Assembly (NCBI RefSeq): GCF_004362715.1
Contig: NZ_SNYC01000003.1
Span: 1,303,601 to 1,367,600, forward strand
Source of the DNA: Pedobacter metabolipauper
Lineage (GTDB): Bacteria; Bacteroidota; Bacteroidia; Sphingobacteriales; Sphingobacteriaceae
Direction of reading: 5' to 3'
DNA: 64,000 bases
Shown: positions 25,326 to 35,600 of the stretch, piece after piece
How the letters are laid out: each line of letters starts with the position of its first letter
Numbering within the stretch: the first letter of the stretch is position 1
Made by a program: the position numbers and the translations under genes
The notes under the pieces: model-generated
Told to the model about the DNA's origin: nothing
Database searches by the model: none
What the model saw: the letters and a program-made list of their open reading frames with translations, nothing else

Positions 25326-25497
25326 ATGGCAGGTCTTCTGACTTACTCCCGGTATCCTTCCTTCCCAACACGTCTTTTAAAAAGAATGGTCAGTGGTTTT
25401 GATTTGAATACCGTTCTAGAGCTTACAGCTGCGGGACAGTTACGGATTTACGCCGTATTCCCTTTTAATCCTGATTTATGAGATCAGGAACCAAAAA
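25326..25497 (-). promoter_or_regulatory. Cobalamin (AdoCbl) riboswitch
   Basis: Read on the minus strand, the conserved blocks occur in order: GGTTCCTG, AAAAGGGAATACGGCG, the core ACTGTCCCGCAGCTGTAAG, a CACTG-type segment (as CCACTGACC), GGGAAGG, and the B12 box AGTCAGAAGACCTGCC (plus coordinates 25328-25343). This is the standard cobalamin riboswitch architecture. It lies about 110 nt upstream of the BtuB-like start and should switch the whole uptake operon off when the cofactor is abundant. Outer limits are approximate. Confidence 0.95.
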
Positions 25498-25503
25498 GCG
25501 ATG

Positions 25504-25511
25504 CAAATGTA
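25504..25511 (-). promoter_or_regulatory. Predicted -7 promoter box of the B12 operon
   Basis: TACATTTG on the minus strand matches TAnnTTTG and lies just 5' of the riboswitch. It abuts the stop codon of the PPK2 gene at 25513, so the promoter is embedded at the end of that gene. Confidence 0.6.
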
Positions 25512-25512
25512 C

Positions 25513-26391
25513 TCAATTATTAAGTAATTGTTCTTTTATCTCATCCAATTTTTGTTGTTCATCCTTTTCCAAAACCGGAAATTTGAGCTTCAATTGATCA
25601 AGGGTATCTGCTAAAATCTTGCTAATGACCAATCGGGCATACCATTTTTTATCTGCCGGAACAATGAACCATGGTGATTGTTCGGTTGATGTTTCTGTAA
25701 TTGCGTCTTCATAGGCTTTCATATATTGCGGCCATAGCTCACGCTCGGTAATGTCTGATGAAGAGAACTTCCAGTTCTTTACCGGGTTATTGATCCGTTC
25801 CAGAAAACGCTCTTTTTGCTTGTCTTTAGATACATGGAGAAAGATCTTAATGATGATGGTTCCGTTTTCATGGAGATGCTGTTCAAAATTGCGGATACTT
25901 TCATAACGTTTCTTCCAGAACTTACCGTCAATCTTCTTTTCATCCCGGTATTCAGGAATTTTTTCGTTGAGTATATATTCCGGATGAACCTTGCACACCA
26001 GCACATTTTCATAGTGTGAGCGATTATGAATGCCAAGCCTGCCCCGTTCGGGCAATGCTTTATAATGACGCCATAGAAAATCATGTTCATATTCTTCAGA
26101 AGTTGGGGTCTTAAAACTATAGACCTGACAGCCCTGCGGATTTAATCCCGACATTACATGCTGTATGGCACTATCCTTACCGGCAGCATCCATCGCCTGA
26201 AAAATGATCAGTACAGAATTTGAATTTGCAGCGTATAAAGTTTCCTGGTAAGAACTCAGCTCACATTTGATCTCCCGCAACTCTTCTTTTCCTGCATCTT
26301 TTTCAATGGGACCTTTATAAGTAGTTGAATAGTTTTTAAGGGAGACCTTTTTTCCTGGCGTAGCCAAATACTGCGTTAATTCATCTCTCAT
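25513..26391 (-). CDS. ppk2: Polyphosphate kinase 2 (PPK2) family protein
   Basis: 292 residues, the one-domain PPK2 length. Walker A is MDAAGKDS at 67-74 and the lid region GIHNRSHYENVLV lies at 120-132, followed by the Walker B-like IIIKIFLHVS strand. These enzymes transfer phosphate between inorganic polyphosphate and nucleotides in the cytoplasm. The substrate class (AMP, ADP or GDP) cannot be fixed from sequence reading. A charged C-terminal tail of about 20 residues is present. It is transcribed toward the B12 operon but the operon has its own promoter and riboswitch, and the gene is divergent from the BlaI regulator. Confidence 0.93.
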   Translation of the reverse strand: MRDELTQYLATPGKKVSLKNYSTTYKGPIEKDAGKEELREIKCELSSYQETLYAANSNSVLIIFQAMDAAGKDSAIQHVMSGLNPQGCQVYSFKTPTSEEYEHDFLWRHYKALPERGRLGIHNRSHYENVLVCKVHPEYILNEKIPEYRDEKKIDGKFWKKRYESIRNFEQHLHENGTIIIKIFLHVSKDKQKERFLERINNPVKNWKFSSSDITERELWPQYMKAYEDAITETSTEQSPWFIVPADKKWYARLVISKILADTLDQLKLKFPVLEKDEQQKLDEIKEQLLNN

Positions 26392-26479
26392 AAGGTATTT
26401 TACTTTTATTTATATGTAGCGTAATAAAATTTTAGCATGAATTGTTTACAATATGATAAAAAATATAGAATATTTCTTT

Positions 26480-26525
26480 GATCTACGATATTTATCGTAC
26501 TATTGTACGACAAATATCGTAGATC
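26480..26525 (+). promoter_or_regulatory. Double BlaI/MecI-type operator
   Basis: A 21-bp arm at 26480-26500 is the inverted repeat of 26505-26525 with one mismatch, around TATT. Within it are two 16-bp sites with half-sites TACGA and TCGTA: 26484-26499 and 26506-26521. Their centres are 22 bp apart, two helical turns. It ends 5 nt before the BlaI-family start codon. BlaI/MecI repressors bind TACA/TGTA-like dyads, so autorepression of this operon is strongly suggested. Confidence 0.85.
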
Positions 26526-26530
26526 AAATT

Positions 26531-26914
26531 ATGAAATTTAAACCAACCGAAAGTGAACTGGAAATATTACAGGTAATTTGGGAGAAAGACCATTGCACCG
26601 TTCGCGAAGTACATGAAGAACTTGCTAAAACCAAAGATTCCGTGTATACCACTACTCTAAAGCAAATGCAGGTCATGTTTGACAAGGGCATGGTAGAACG
26701 GGATGCAAGTTCGAAAACCCATATCTATAAAGCTTTGATCAGTCGCGATGAAACTCAAAAAACATTCCTGGATAAACTCATCTCTACAGTATTTACCGGT
26801 TCGGCATCCGACCTGGTCATCCAGGCACTCGGCAGGCATAAAACCTCAAAAGATGAAATAGAGACCATCAAAAAATATCTGGAACAATTTGATCAAAACA
26901 ACAAGAATACGTAA
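26531..26914 (+). CDS. BlaI/MecI/CopY-family transcriptional repressor
   Basis: 127 residues from ATG 26531. A longer open frame from 26453 would run through the operator and is rejected. The winged helix covers residues about 5-75 (FKPTESELEILQVIWEKDHCTVREVHEEL), with the C-terminal dimerisation helices after it. BlaI-type repressors are inactivated by cleavage triggered by their M56 sensor protease. Here the sensor gene follows with a TAATG overlap, giving a standard pair. The double operator directly upstream indicates autoregulation. Confidence 0.93.
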   Translation: MKFKPTESELEILQVIWEKDHCTVREVHEELAKTKDSVYTTTLKQMQVMFDKGMVERDASSKTHIYKALISRDETQKTFLDKLISTVFTGSASDLVIQALGRHKTSKDEIETIKKYLEQFDQNNKNT

Positions 26915-28440
26915 TGGAAAACTTCACACAAGCTATAAGCCACATTCTTGGAATGTCTATTGTTCATTCGTTATGGCAAGGACTATTGATATTTTTATTA
27001 TTAAAAATCATATTGGTTTGCTTCCCGTCAATTTCAGCGGCTAAAAAGCATAATCTGTCTCTGGCGGCACTGTTTACTTTAACCGGGTGGTTCATATTCA
27101 CTATAAATGATGAAGCAAACACGGTTAAACCACTTGTATACGCAGGCAATTCAGTGGTGTTTCCTACTGTCAGTGAGTCAGGGCCGATCCTATCGGTTAA
27201 TGACGCTGCCTACCCTTATATTCATGTTATAGACGATTATCTGCCCTATATCACACTGGTTTACCTTATCGGTTTACTATTTCAGCTTGTTAAGCTTGGA
27301 TTTACATGGAATGCCATCAGGCGCATCAGAGGTTCATTATCGCCGGTTCCCAATTCCATTGCTGAGCTTGTTAAACAGTTGACCACCAAGTTTGGCATTA
27401 AAAAACAGGTAGCCGTTATGCATAGCCGTCTGGTTAATGTGCCAGGCATTATTGGTTATGCCAGGCCATTGATTCTCCTGCCCTTTTCCTTTACCTGTAA
27501 CCTATCTACTGATGAGGCCGAAACCATTCTGCTTCATGAGCTTGCGCATGTCAAAAGGAATGACTTTGTCGTTAATCTGATCCAGCGGTTTATTGGCATC
27601 ATTCTTTTCTTTAATCCCTTTGTTCAGCTGATCAACACCATTATTGAGGGCGAGCGGGAAAACAGCTGCGATGATTTGGTGGTTAAAGTCACCAATAACC
27701 CTTTACTCTATGCCCATGCCCTTTTAAAACTCGAACAAACCGACAATGGGCATTTAAGCCTGGCACTGGCTGCTAAAAGTAAAAAGTACAGGCTGCTCAC
27801 CCGGATCGACCGGATCATGAAAGCTGAAAAACTGACGATAAGTGCCCGAAATCTGCTCTTTGTAGTCCTTCTTTCTATTGGTTCTATTGGTAGTGTAGCA
27901 TGGATTAGCCCGCTGTTTAACAATGGGGCCATTTCCAAAGGGGAAGAAAACGATTCATCTATTGATGAAAGTTTGGCTCTCCATAAAAAGTTACAGGTTA
28001 ATCAAAGTTCAGCGACAGCAGAAGGCACTTCTTCGGCGGTTAAAAATCCAGATCCGGCCATAAGCAGCAATGGTTACTTTGATCCTGCGCTTGAAAAAAT
28101 GTACAAACAAGCCCGTTTACATGTCAAAAACCTGGAAGGGGTTTTAAAGAGTCCAAGATATGGCAGCCCCGAAATAATAGCTGACATGGTTGCAGTCGAA
28201 GCGCAGCTTAAAAAAGCAGGATTCAGGTACACGCCTGAATTTCAAAAGAGAGCAGATAGTATTACAACTGAATTTGATGGATACCCGCTGGTGAAAAGAG
28301 AATACATATTTATGCATGACAGACTCAATCAATTGGCACTTTATCTGAGCAATCCGGAATACCAGCAGAAGATCCAAAAGATGTCTGTAGCAGAATATAA
28401 AAAGTACCTAAACTATATGAAAAAATTCGAGAACCTATAA
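26914..28440 (+). CDS. BlaR1/MecR1-like M56 membrane metallopeptidase
   Basis: 508 residues. Four membrane helices are expected, at about 15-38, 48-65, 108-128 and 310-330. The zinc site HELAH lies at 208-212 with the third ligand region ERENSCDD near 247-254, the M56 signature. The C-terminal extracytoplasmic part has no penicillin-binding motifs, so this is not a beta-lactam receptor of the BlaR1 type. Its ligand is unknown. It partners the BlaI repressor upstream by a 1-nt stop-start overlap and is followed after 10 nt by a thioredoxin-like gene. Confidence 0.9.
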   Translation: MENFTQAISHILGMSIVHSLWQGLLIFLLLKIILVCFPSISAAKKHNLSLAALFTLTGWFIFTINDEANTVKPLVYAGNSVVFPTVSESGPILSVNDAAYPYIHVIDDYLPYITLVYLIGLLFQLVKLGFTWNAIRRIRGSLSPVPNSIAELVKQLTTKFGIKKQVAVMHSRLVNVPGIIGYARPLILLPFSFTCNLSTDEAETILLHELAHVKRNDFVVNLIQRFIGIILFFNPFVQLINTIIEGERENSCDDLVVKVTNNPLLYAHALLKLEQTDNGHLSLALAAKSKKYRLLTRIDRIMKAEKLTISARNLLFVVLLSIGSIGSVAWISPLFNNGAISKGEENDSSIDESLALHKKLQVNQSSATAEGTSSAVKNPDPAISSNGYFDPALEKMYKQARLHVKNLEGVLKSPRYGSPEIIADMVAVEAQLKKAGFRYTPEFQKRADSITTEFDGYPLVKREYIFMHDRLNQLALYLSNPEYQQKIQKMSVAEYKKYLNYMKKFENL

Positions 28441-28450
28441 CCTGTTTTTT

Positions 28451-29890
28451 ATGAAGTTAAGCTGTAAACTACTTACCCTTTTAATGTTCCTGACCGGGTT
28501 TAACCTGATTGCTCAATATCAGAATACCCCTGCTTCCTATCGTGATGGCTTTTTGAACTATTATCATAATAACCCGGATTCAGCTTTATTTTACGCTAAA
28601 AAACTGGCTGAAAATCCTGAATATGCCGGTTATTTGAAAGAAGCGCTGCATATGGATGTTTTCACTTATTTTTTGGAGTCGACTAAACAAAAAATGAAGG
28701 AGAAAGTTGATAAAAGCAACTATACAGTTTTTGAAGAAGACTATAGCAAAGTGGTAAAAAACTGTTATGAAACCATACGCTTACTGCATCATGACAACAA
28801 TTCCACGCTTGTTAAAAGCGTGGAACCACTATATCTTTTTGCTGAAATAAAGCAATCGTCAGCTGATCTTACCAAACTGTCGAGCTTAACCAGCACTTTT
28901 ATTGAATTGGTTCGATCTCAAAAAGATGGGTATCAGAATCGGTCGGCAACCTATGGTCTGCTAATCTACAGCGCCGTTGAGCCCGAAAAGAAACTGGAGA
29001 AGCAATCAGAAGCACTTCTTTCGGTACTGATTGGTAAATTATCTGATGAACAACCCATCATCAATATAAATAATTCTACCAATCTGCTGCTTGAGCGTCG
29101 TGCATGGTACCGGTACATGTATGCCGCTGCCAATCATTTCAAGGCCAGCAAACTGATCCGGTCCGGCGACCTGAATGGATCTTTATCCTATTTAAAAACC
29201 GCTGCAAAATACAGCCCGGACCTTACAGATATTCATAAATACAATGCGTATTTCAACGAAGCGTTCTATTTTGCCAATAGCCAAACCAACCGTTTTCAAA
29301 TTGATTATTTAAATCGGCTAAACACACAAAACGGTGATAAAAATGAAAGATTGAATACGCTCCTCGATCTGGCCATTTCCAATCCCGTTCCATTTAAGGA
29401 TAGTCTGAGAACATTTTACGCGGAGCACTTTTCTAAAAGAGAAAGTTTTGAGAAATTTTGGCGCGAGCAAATCAATGCTAGTTTAGATAAAGTACCTGCT
29501 TTTAACATGAAAGGCATGAATGGAACTATCTATTCATCTGCTGCGCTTACCGGAAAATGGATGCTTATTGATTTTTGGGGTACCTGGTGTGGTCCATGCA
29601 GGGAAGAACATCCCGTTTTACAGAAATTTTATCAAAGCAGTCAATCAGATCTTTCAGGCCGGATTGACCTGTTAACCATTGCCTGCAACGATTCCAAAGA
29701 AAATGTGAACTCCTACATGAATCAGTTTAACTATTCGTTTCCGGTGGCGATGGCAGATGACAGCATTGCAAAACGCTTTAACATCCTTGGATATCCTACA
29801 AAAGTGCTCATCACTCCTGAAGGCCATTACCTGAATATTCCTTTCGGTATAGACTGGGTGAATTTTGTGAAGCAATATGTTTCTCTTTAA
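28451..29890 (+). CDS. Exported TlpA/ResA-type thioredoxin-domain protein
   Basis: 479 residues. The signal peptide ends near residue 22 (GFNLIAQ). A helical region of about 320 residues with no recognised family follows, then a TlpA-like thioredoxin domain from about residue 345. The active site DFWGTWCGPC has Cys380 and Cys383, followed by REEHPVLQKFY. The cis-Pro region is GYPTKVLI. It probably acts in the periplasm in thiol-disulfide exchange. It sits 10 nt after the M56 gene and so is likely a target or accessory of the BlaI/M56 system. A long hairpin begins 28 nt after its stop. Confidence 0.85.
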   Translation: MKLSCKLLTLLMFLTGFNLIAQYQNTPASYRDGFLNYYHNNPDSALFYAKKLAENPEYAGYLKEALHMDVFTYFLESTKQKMKEKVDKSNYTVFEEDYSKVVKNCYETIRLLHHDNNSTLVKSVEPLYLFAEIKQSSADLTKLSSLTSTFIELVRSQKDGYQNRSATYGLLIYSAVEPEKKLEKQSEALLSVLIGKLSDEQPIININNSTNLLLERRAWYRYMYAAANHFKASKLIRSGDLNGSLSYLKTAAKYSPDLTDIHKYNAYFNEAFYFANSQTNRFQIDYLNRLNTQNGDKNERLNTLLDLAISNPVPFKDSLRTFYAEHFSKRESFEKFWREQINASLDKVPAFNMKGMNGTIYSSAALTGKWMLIDFWGTWCGPCREEHPVLQKFYQSSQSDLSGRIDLLTIACNDSKENVNSYMNQFNYSFPVAMADDSIAKRFNILGYPTKVLITPEGHYLNIPFGIDWVNFVKQYVSL

Positions 29891-29918
29891 ATAAACTTCT
29901 ATTTTATTATCTTTGTTT

Positions 29919-29967
29919 TACGCCTTTAAAACGTATCATCTAAATTTAGGTGCGTTTTAAAGGCGTA
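29919..29967 (+). terminator. Perfect 15-bp inverted repeat after the TlpA-type gene
   Basis: TACGCCTTTAAAACG (29919-29933) pairs without mismatch with CGTTTTAAAGGCGTA (29953-29967). The 19-nt loop can itself pair (CATCTAAA with TTTAGGTG), giving one long hairpin. The T-run follows only after 13 nt (29981-29986), so it is either an imperfect terminator or a structured RNA. A TATCTTTG box lies just before it at 29908-29915. Confidence 0.6.
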
Positions 29968-30160
29968 TACCGTTTGATCCTTTTTTCTGTTATTATTGAG
30001 CTTTTATGAAATTAATAGTGCCTTTATTTTGTATCTGCAAGACCTGCAAATCTTGTTCAATTATAAATAGGGCGATCAACGAATTAATACGTTAATTTGC
30101 ACTGTAAGTTTTAACACTTTTTAACATTAACTGTTTTACGTTTTTTTGATCTTTATCTCC

Positions 30161-32605
30161 ATGTTTAAAGAAATTCCCAATAAATATATCCGTTACTTCA
30201 GCATATTTATTTTCTGTATCATTATCTTCTTCTGTGCGCTGCAGCTCAACTTCTTATGGTTATTTGGCTATTCTCCTACCCGTCATGATGTTCAATCGCC
30301 TACCCAGCGTGTAGGCTCTGAATTGTATACTTCAGACGGAAAACTGATCGGACGTTATTATAAAGAAAACCGTACACCTGTAAACTTCAGTGAAATTTCG
30401 CCAAGCGTGATCAATGCATTGGTGGCTACAGAAGACGTTCGTTTCTATAAACACATGGGCATAGATTTCCGCTCCCTGTTATCCAGTGGGATTTCCACGG
30501 CTACCGGCGATAAACGCGGTGCCAGTACCATTACCCAGCAGCTTGCAAAAAATCTATACCGAACCCGCTACAATAAATCTCAGGGTTTATTGAGCCATAT
30601 TCCAGTGCTTCGAACACTGATCCCAAAACTTAAAGAATGGATGACCGCTGTAAAACTGGAATCCAATTACGAAAAGAACGATATCATTACCATGTACCTG
30701 AATACAGTTTCTTTTGGTAATAATGCCTATGGAATTAAAACAGCTTCCAGGATCTATTTCGACAAAGAAGCCAATACACTCGATGTTCCCGAAGCCGCAA
30801 TGTTAGTGGGCATGCTCAAAGGAACATCCATGTACAATCCGATAAAAAACCCGGATAAGGCACTGGAAAGACGGAATGTAGCGCTGGCCCAGATGAATAA
30901 ATATGATTACATCTCTGCTGCCCAGTTAAATACCTATAAAAATACACCCTTAAAGTTAAAGGAAGGGAGAATTGACAATGGCAGTGACGGAGATTCGTAC
31001 TTACGCGCTGCTGTAGATAAGTACCTGGAAAAATGGTGCGAAGAAAATAATTACGACCTGTATGAGGATGGCCTGAAGATCTATACTACCATTGACTCCA
31101 AGCTGCAAAAATATGCAGAAGAGGCCGTTCAGGAACAAATGAAGATCTTACAGAAAAGGTTTTATAATGTTTGGGGCAATGAAAACCCATGGGAAGACTC
31201 TGAGGGAAATAAAGTGGACTATCCAAACCGTGCCATGAAGAACCTCCCTATTTATTCACTTCTTCAGAAAAAGTATAAGGATACACCAGATTCAGTTGAT
31301 GCTTATTTTAATAAGAAAAAGAAGATGAAGATCTTTACCTGGAAAGGTGACCGCGATACCCTGTTTTCTACATTAGACTCCATCAGCTATTACGGAAAGA
31401 TCATGAATACCGGAATGATGACACTGGACCCGTTTAACGGTAAGATAAAAGTTTGGGTGGGTGGTATTGATCATAAATTCTTTAAATATGATCACGTGAA
31501 TCAATCTAAAAGACAAGCAGGATCTACCTTTAAGCCATTTGCTTATTTGGCTGCTCTTGAATCCGGCATGAGCCCATGTGATACATTTACAGACAAGCCG
31601 GTTAGTATAGCCTACCAGGAAAATGGCAAAACAGAATACTGGGAGCCAAAAAATGCAGACTGGAGTTATAGTTACCGTGAAATGTCATTACGTGCGGCAA
31701 TGGGAAAATCTGTAAATACCGTAACGGCACAGGTTACTGAAAAAGTGGGTGCTGACAATGTTGTTAAATGGGCACATGAAACTGGCATTGAAAGCAACCT
31801 GGCTTCTGTCCCTTCCGTGAGCTTAGGTCCCAATGATGTATCCGTATTCGAAATGGTCCGCGCCTATGGTACCTTTCTGAATGATGGCATCAAAACAGAC
31901 CCGATCCTGGTGGAAAAGATCACAGATCTGGACGACAATATCATCGAAGAATTTACTGCAAAAACTAAGCGGGTGTTAACCGAAGAAATTGCGTGGCTGA
32001 TGCTTTATATGTTCAGAGGCGGAATGGATGAACCTGGTGGAACATCCCGTGCACTCTGGGAATGGGATCTTTGGAAAAAGAACAATCAGATTGGCGGAAA
32101 AACCGGCACTTCATCTGATTATGTAGATGCCTGGTACATGGGGATTACAAAAGACCTGGTTACCGGTGTTTGGGTTGGCTGTGATGAACGTACGGCGCAT
32201 TTTAAGAATGGGGAAACTGGTGAAGGATCCAGAACAGCCTTACCGATCTTTGCTAAGTTTATGGAAAAGGTATATAAAGACCCTTCAACAGGCTATACCA
32301 TGGGGCCTTTTCCAAAGTCGAAGGTGAAGATCACGCGGGACATCAACTGCCCTACGCCGGAATACAGCGTAGACACCAGTGCTACGGATAGTCTTGCGGT
32401 GGATTCTACAGAGTTTATCGTTCCGGATACCGAAGAGCAGCAGCCGGTCCAAAAAGAAGAAGTACTTCCTAAAAAGGAAGATCCTAAACCTGCAGAACCC
32501 GCGAAACAACCGGCAACTGTAGTTCCCCTGACAAAGAAAGAAGAGCGTGAACTGAAAAGAAAACAGCGTCAGGAAGAAAAAGAGAAGAAGAAAAAGGACC
32601 AGTAA
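30161..32605 (+). CDS. Class A penicillin-binding protein (PBP1A-type transglycosylase/transpeptidase)
   Basis: 814 residues from ATG 30161; a TTG at 30146 adds five residues. One N-terminal membrane anchor (about 10-35). The glycosyltransferase 51 domain has EDVRFYKHMGIDF and GASTITQQLAKNLY. The transpeptidase domain has SxxK as Ser455-Thr-Phe-Lys, SVN in GKSVNTVTAQ and KTG in GGKTGTSSD. All catalytic motifs are intact, so it should polymerise and cross-link peptidoglycan. The C-terminal 70 residues are a Pro/Lys/Glu-rich disordered tail ending in strongly basic residues. It stands alone, about 270 nt after the BlaI/M56/TlpA unit. Confidence 0.95.
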   Translation: MFKEIPNKYIRYFSIFIFCIIIFFCALQLNFLWLFGYSPTRHDVQSPTQRVGSELYTSDGKLIGRYYKENRTPVNFSEISPSVINALVATEDVRFYKHMGIDFRSLLSSGISTATGDKRGASTITQQLAKNLYRTRYNKSQGLLSHIPVLRTLIPKLKEWMTAVKLESNYEKNDIITMYLNTVSFGNNAYGIKTASRIYFDKEANTLDVPEAAMLVGMLKGTSMYNPIKNPDKALERRNVALAQMNKYDYISAAQLNTYKNTPLKLKEGRIDNGSDGDSYLRAAVDKYLEKWCEENNYDLYEDGLKIYTTIDSKLQKYAEEAVQEQMKILQKRFYNVWGNENPWEDSEGNKVDYPNRAMKNLPIYSLLQKKYKDTPDSVDAYFNKKKKMKIFTWKGDRDTLFSTLDSISYYGKIMNTGMMTLDPFNGKIKVWVGGIDHKFFKYDHVNQSKRQAGSTFKPFAYLAALESGMSPCDTFTDKPVSIAYQENGKTEYWEPKNADWSYSYREMSLRAAMGKSVNTVTAQVTEKVGADNVVKWAHETGIESNLASVPSVSLGPNDVSVFEMVRAYGTFLNDGIKTDPILVEKITDLDDNIIEEFTAKTKRVLTEEIAWLMLYMFRGGMDEPGGTSRALWEWDLWKKNNQIGGKTGTSSDYVDAWYMGITKDLVTGVWVGCDERTAHFKNGETGEGSRTALPIFAKFMEKVYKDPSTGYTMGPFPKSKVKITRDINCPTPEYSVDTSATDSLAVDSTEFIVPDTEEQQPVQKEEVLPKKEDPKPAEPAKQPATVVPLTKKEERELKRKQRQEEKEKKKKDQ

Positions 32606-32672
32606 TTTTTTGTAAATTCAATACTATTTAATTCATTTATACTGCACATCTTTACTATATAAAATAATACAT

Positions 32673-35600
32673 ATGATATTAAGCTATACATTTTTGAAAA
32701 GATTGATCCCGCTGTTGATCTTCATAATGATATCTGCTGTGTCTGTCCAGGCTCAATATTTCGGACAGAATAAAGTGAGGTACAAAAGTGAAAAATTCAA
32801 AGTATTACAAACCCCTCATTTTGAGCTTTATTATTATTTGAAAAATGAGAAGATGATCCAAAAGATGGCTCAGGATGCTGAGACCTGGTATAAAATGCAC
32901 CAGGAGATCTTTAGGGATACTTTTTTAACCAAAAACCCCATCATCCTTTACAATAACCATCCTGATTTTCAGCAAACCACTGCGCTTGACGGAGAGATTG
33001 GTATAGGAACAGGCGGGGTAACCGAATCGCTTAAAAACCGGGTAATTATGCCGGTGATGGAACTGAACAATCAAACCAGGCATGTTCTGGGCCATGAGCT
33101 TGTGCATGCATTCCAATACCATATTCTTTTGGAAAAAGATTCTCTTCCAATGGAAAATATTGGTCAGATCCCATTGTGGATGATCGAGGGGATGGCAGAG
33201 TATCTGTCGGTGGGCAAGGTAGACGCATTTACATCCATGTGGATGCGTGATGCGTTGCTAAACAGGGATATTCCATCTTTAAAAGACCTGACCAATTCTA
33301 ACAAATATTTCCCTTACCGGTATGGACAGGCATTCTGGACCTTTGTAGGTTCTGTTTACGGAGATACTACCATTGTTCCCCTGTTTAAGGCAACGGCCAG
33401 ATATGGCTATGAAAATGGCCTTAGATATACGTTTGGCTATGACGACAATACCTTATCTGGTTTATGGAAAAATGCCATTGAGTCACACTATCGGCCCATG
33501 CTGAAAGCCGACAGCTCACAGATTAAGATCAGCGGGACAAAGATCATAGACAATAAGAATGCAGGAAATATGAACGTGGCCCCTGCCATTAGTCCGGATG
33601 GTAAATATCTCGCTTTCTTATCTGAAAAAGACCTCTTTGGAATAGACCTTTTCCTCGCTGAAGCTAAAACCGGGAAGATCATTAAGAAGCTAAGCAGCCA
33701 GATCTCCAATTCACACATCGACGACTTTAACTTCCTGGAATCTGCAGGAACCTGGTCGCCAGACAGCAAGCAGTTTGCATTCAGTATTTTTAGTAAAGGT
33801 AAGAACCAGCTGATGATCCTGAATATAGAAAGCGGGAAGACAACCCTCCGTACGGATATGGGCGCAGTTGAACAGTTTGGAAACCTCACCTGGTCTTCAA
33901 ACGGTCAGGATATTGCGTTTTCAGGTATGGTTGAGGGACAAAGCGATATTTTTTCTTACAACCTCAGCACAAAGAAACTTACACAGATTACCAACGATAC
34001 CTATTCAGATTATGCACCAAACTTCTCTCCTGACGGAAAAAAGATCGCATTTTCTTCTGAACGGGCAGCTGTTAAGAAAAACAGCACGGATGCCGTTAAC
34101 GCGATCAATCTAACCATGTTTGATATTGAAAGCGGTACACTAACAGATATCCCGGTATTTCCGGGAGCAAATAACCTGAATGCCCAGTTCTCCGGTGACA
34201 GCAAAAGATTATTCTTCCTATCCAACCGCGATGGCTTCAGGAACCTCTACGAATACGATCTGGTTAACAACAGTGTGAAACAGCTAACAGATTACTTTAC
34301 CGGGATCAGCGGGATCACGGAGTTCTCTCCTGCAATCTCTGTTTCGAGAAATGACGACATTATTTATAGCTATTACCGCTCACAGCGTTATACGCTATAC
34401 AATTCTCCATTAAGCAATTTCAAATCAAAACCGGTAGATGCCAATGATGTAAATTTTGATGCGGCAATCCTCCCTCCTAAAGAGAGCGCAGGCGTTGACA
34501 TTGTCAATTCAAATCTTGGAAACTTTGAAAGGTTCGAGAAAACGTTAACGGACTCTATGAAACTGGTGCCCTATCGTCCTAAATTCAGATTGGATTACCT
34601 GGCTAACAGTGGCGTAGGTATTTCAACCAGTCGTTTTGGTACAGGAGCCCAGGGCGGTATTGTAGGGATGTTCAGTGATATCCTGGGCAGAAACCAGATC
34701 ATTGCCAATCTTTCTATCAATGGAGAGATCTATGACTTTGGCGGATTGGTAGGTTACATTAACCAGGAGCACAGAATAAACTGGGGTGTGGCAGTTTCAC
34801 ATGTTCCTTATATTACGGGCTTTAGAGAGGTTGTTTACGATCAGCTTGAACTCAATGATGGTACTTACCTGGATGTAATCAACGACAGGACCAACCTGAT
34901 CCGTACCTTTGAAGACCAGATCCAGCTATTTGGTGCTTATCCCTTCAATAAGATCCATAGGTTTGAGGCTGGAGGAGCATTCTCACATTTCGGCTACCGC
35001 ATTGACCGGATCAATAACTATTATGACCTGAATTCAAATTATCTGACCTCAGATAAGGTAAAGGTGAATGCCAGTGATGCCAGTAATGAGTTTGGTGTTC
35101 CATTTAATCCATTCTCTATATTTCAGTTGAACGCTTCTTTTGTGGGCGACAATTCCCTTCAGGGATTAACTTCGCCTTTAGATGGATTTAGATACCGTTT
35201 TGGGATTGAGCAGTATTTTGGAGATTATAAATTCTCTGCGGTTACCGCTGATTTTAGAAAATACGTTCGGGTAAAGCCATTCACCATTGCAGCCAGAACA
35301 TACAACTACCTTCGTATTGGTAAGGACGGTGAGAACTTATATCCGCTATATGCCGGTTATTCGTATTTCATCAGGGGATATGAGGCCAATTCATTTTACA
35401 ACAGCAGCTCTGCTGAAAACGGATTTGACATCAATCAATTATCAGGAAGTAAAATGTCTGTCTTCAATTTTGAGATCCGGTTACCTTTTACCGGCCCTAA
35501 AAAATTAGCACAGATCCCTTCGGGATTGTTATTTACAGATCTGAATTTATTCTTTGATGCGGGATTGGCCTGGAATCAGGGTTCGGACGTAAAGTTTAAA

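Noticed and set aside
26453..26530. N-terminal extension of the BlaI-family gene from an upstream start
   Set aside because: The extension runs through the double operator, has no family similarity, and the conserved winged helix begins at ATG 26531.
26914..28440. Classification of the M56 protein as a beta-lactam receptor (BlaR1)
   Set aside because: Zinc motifs fit M56, but no SxxK, SxN or KTG penicillin-binding motifs follow in the C-terminal region.
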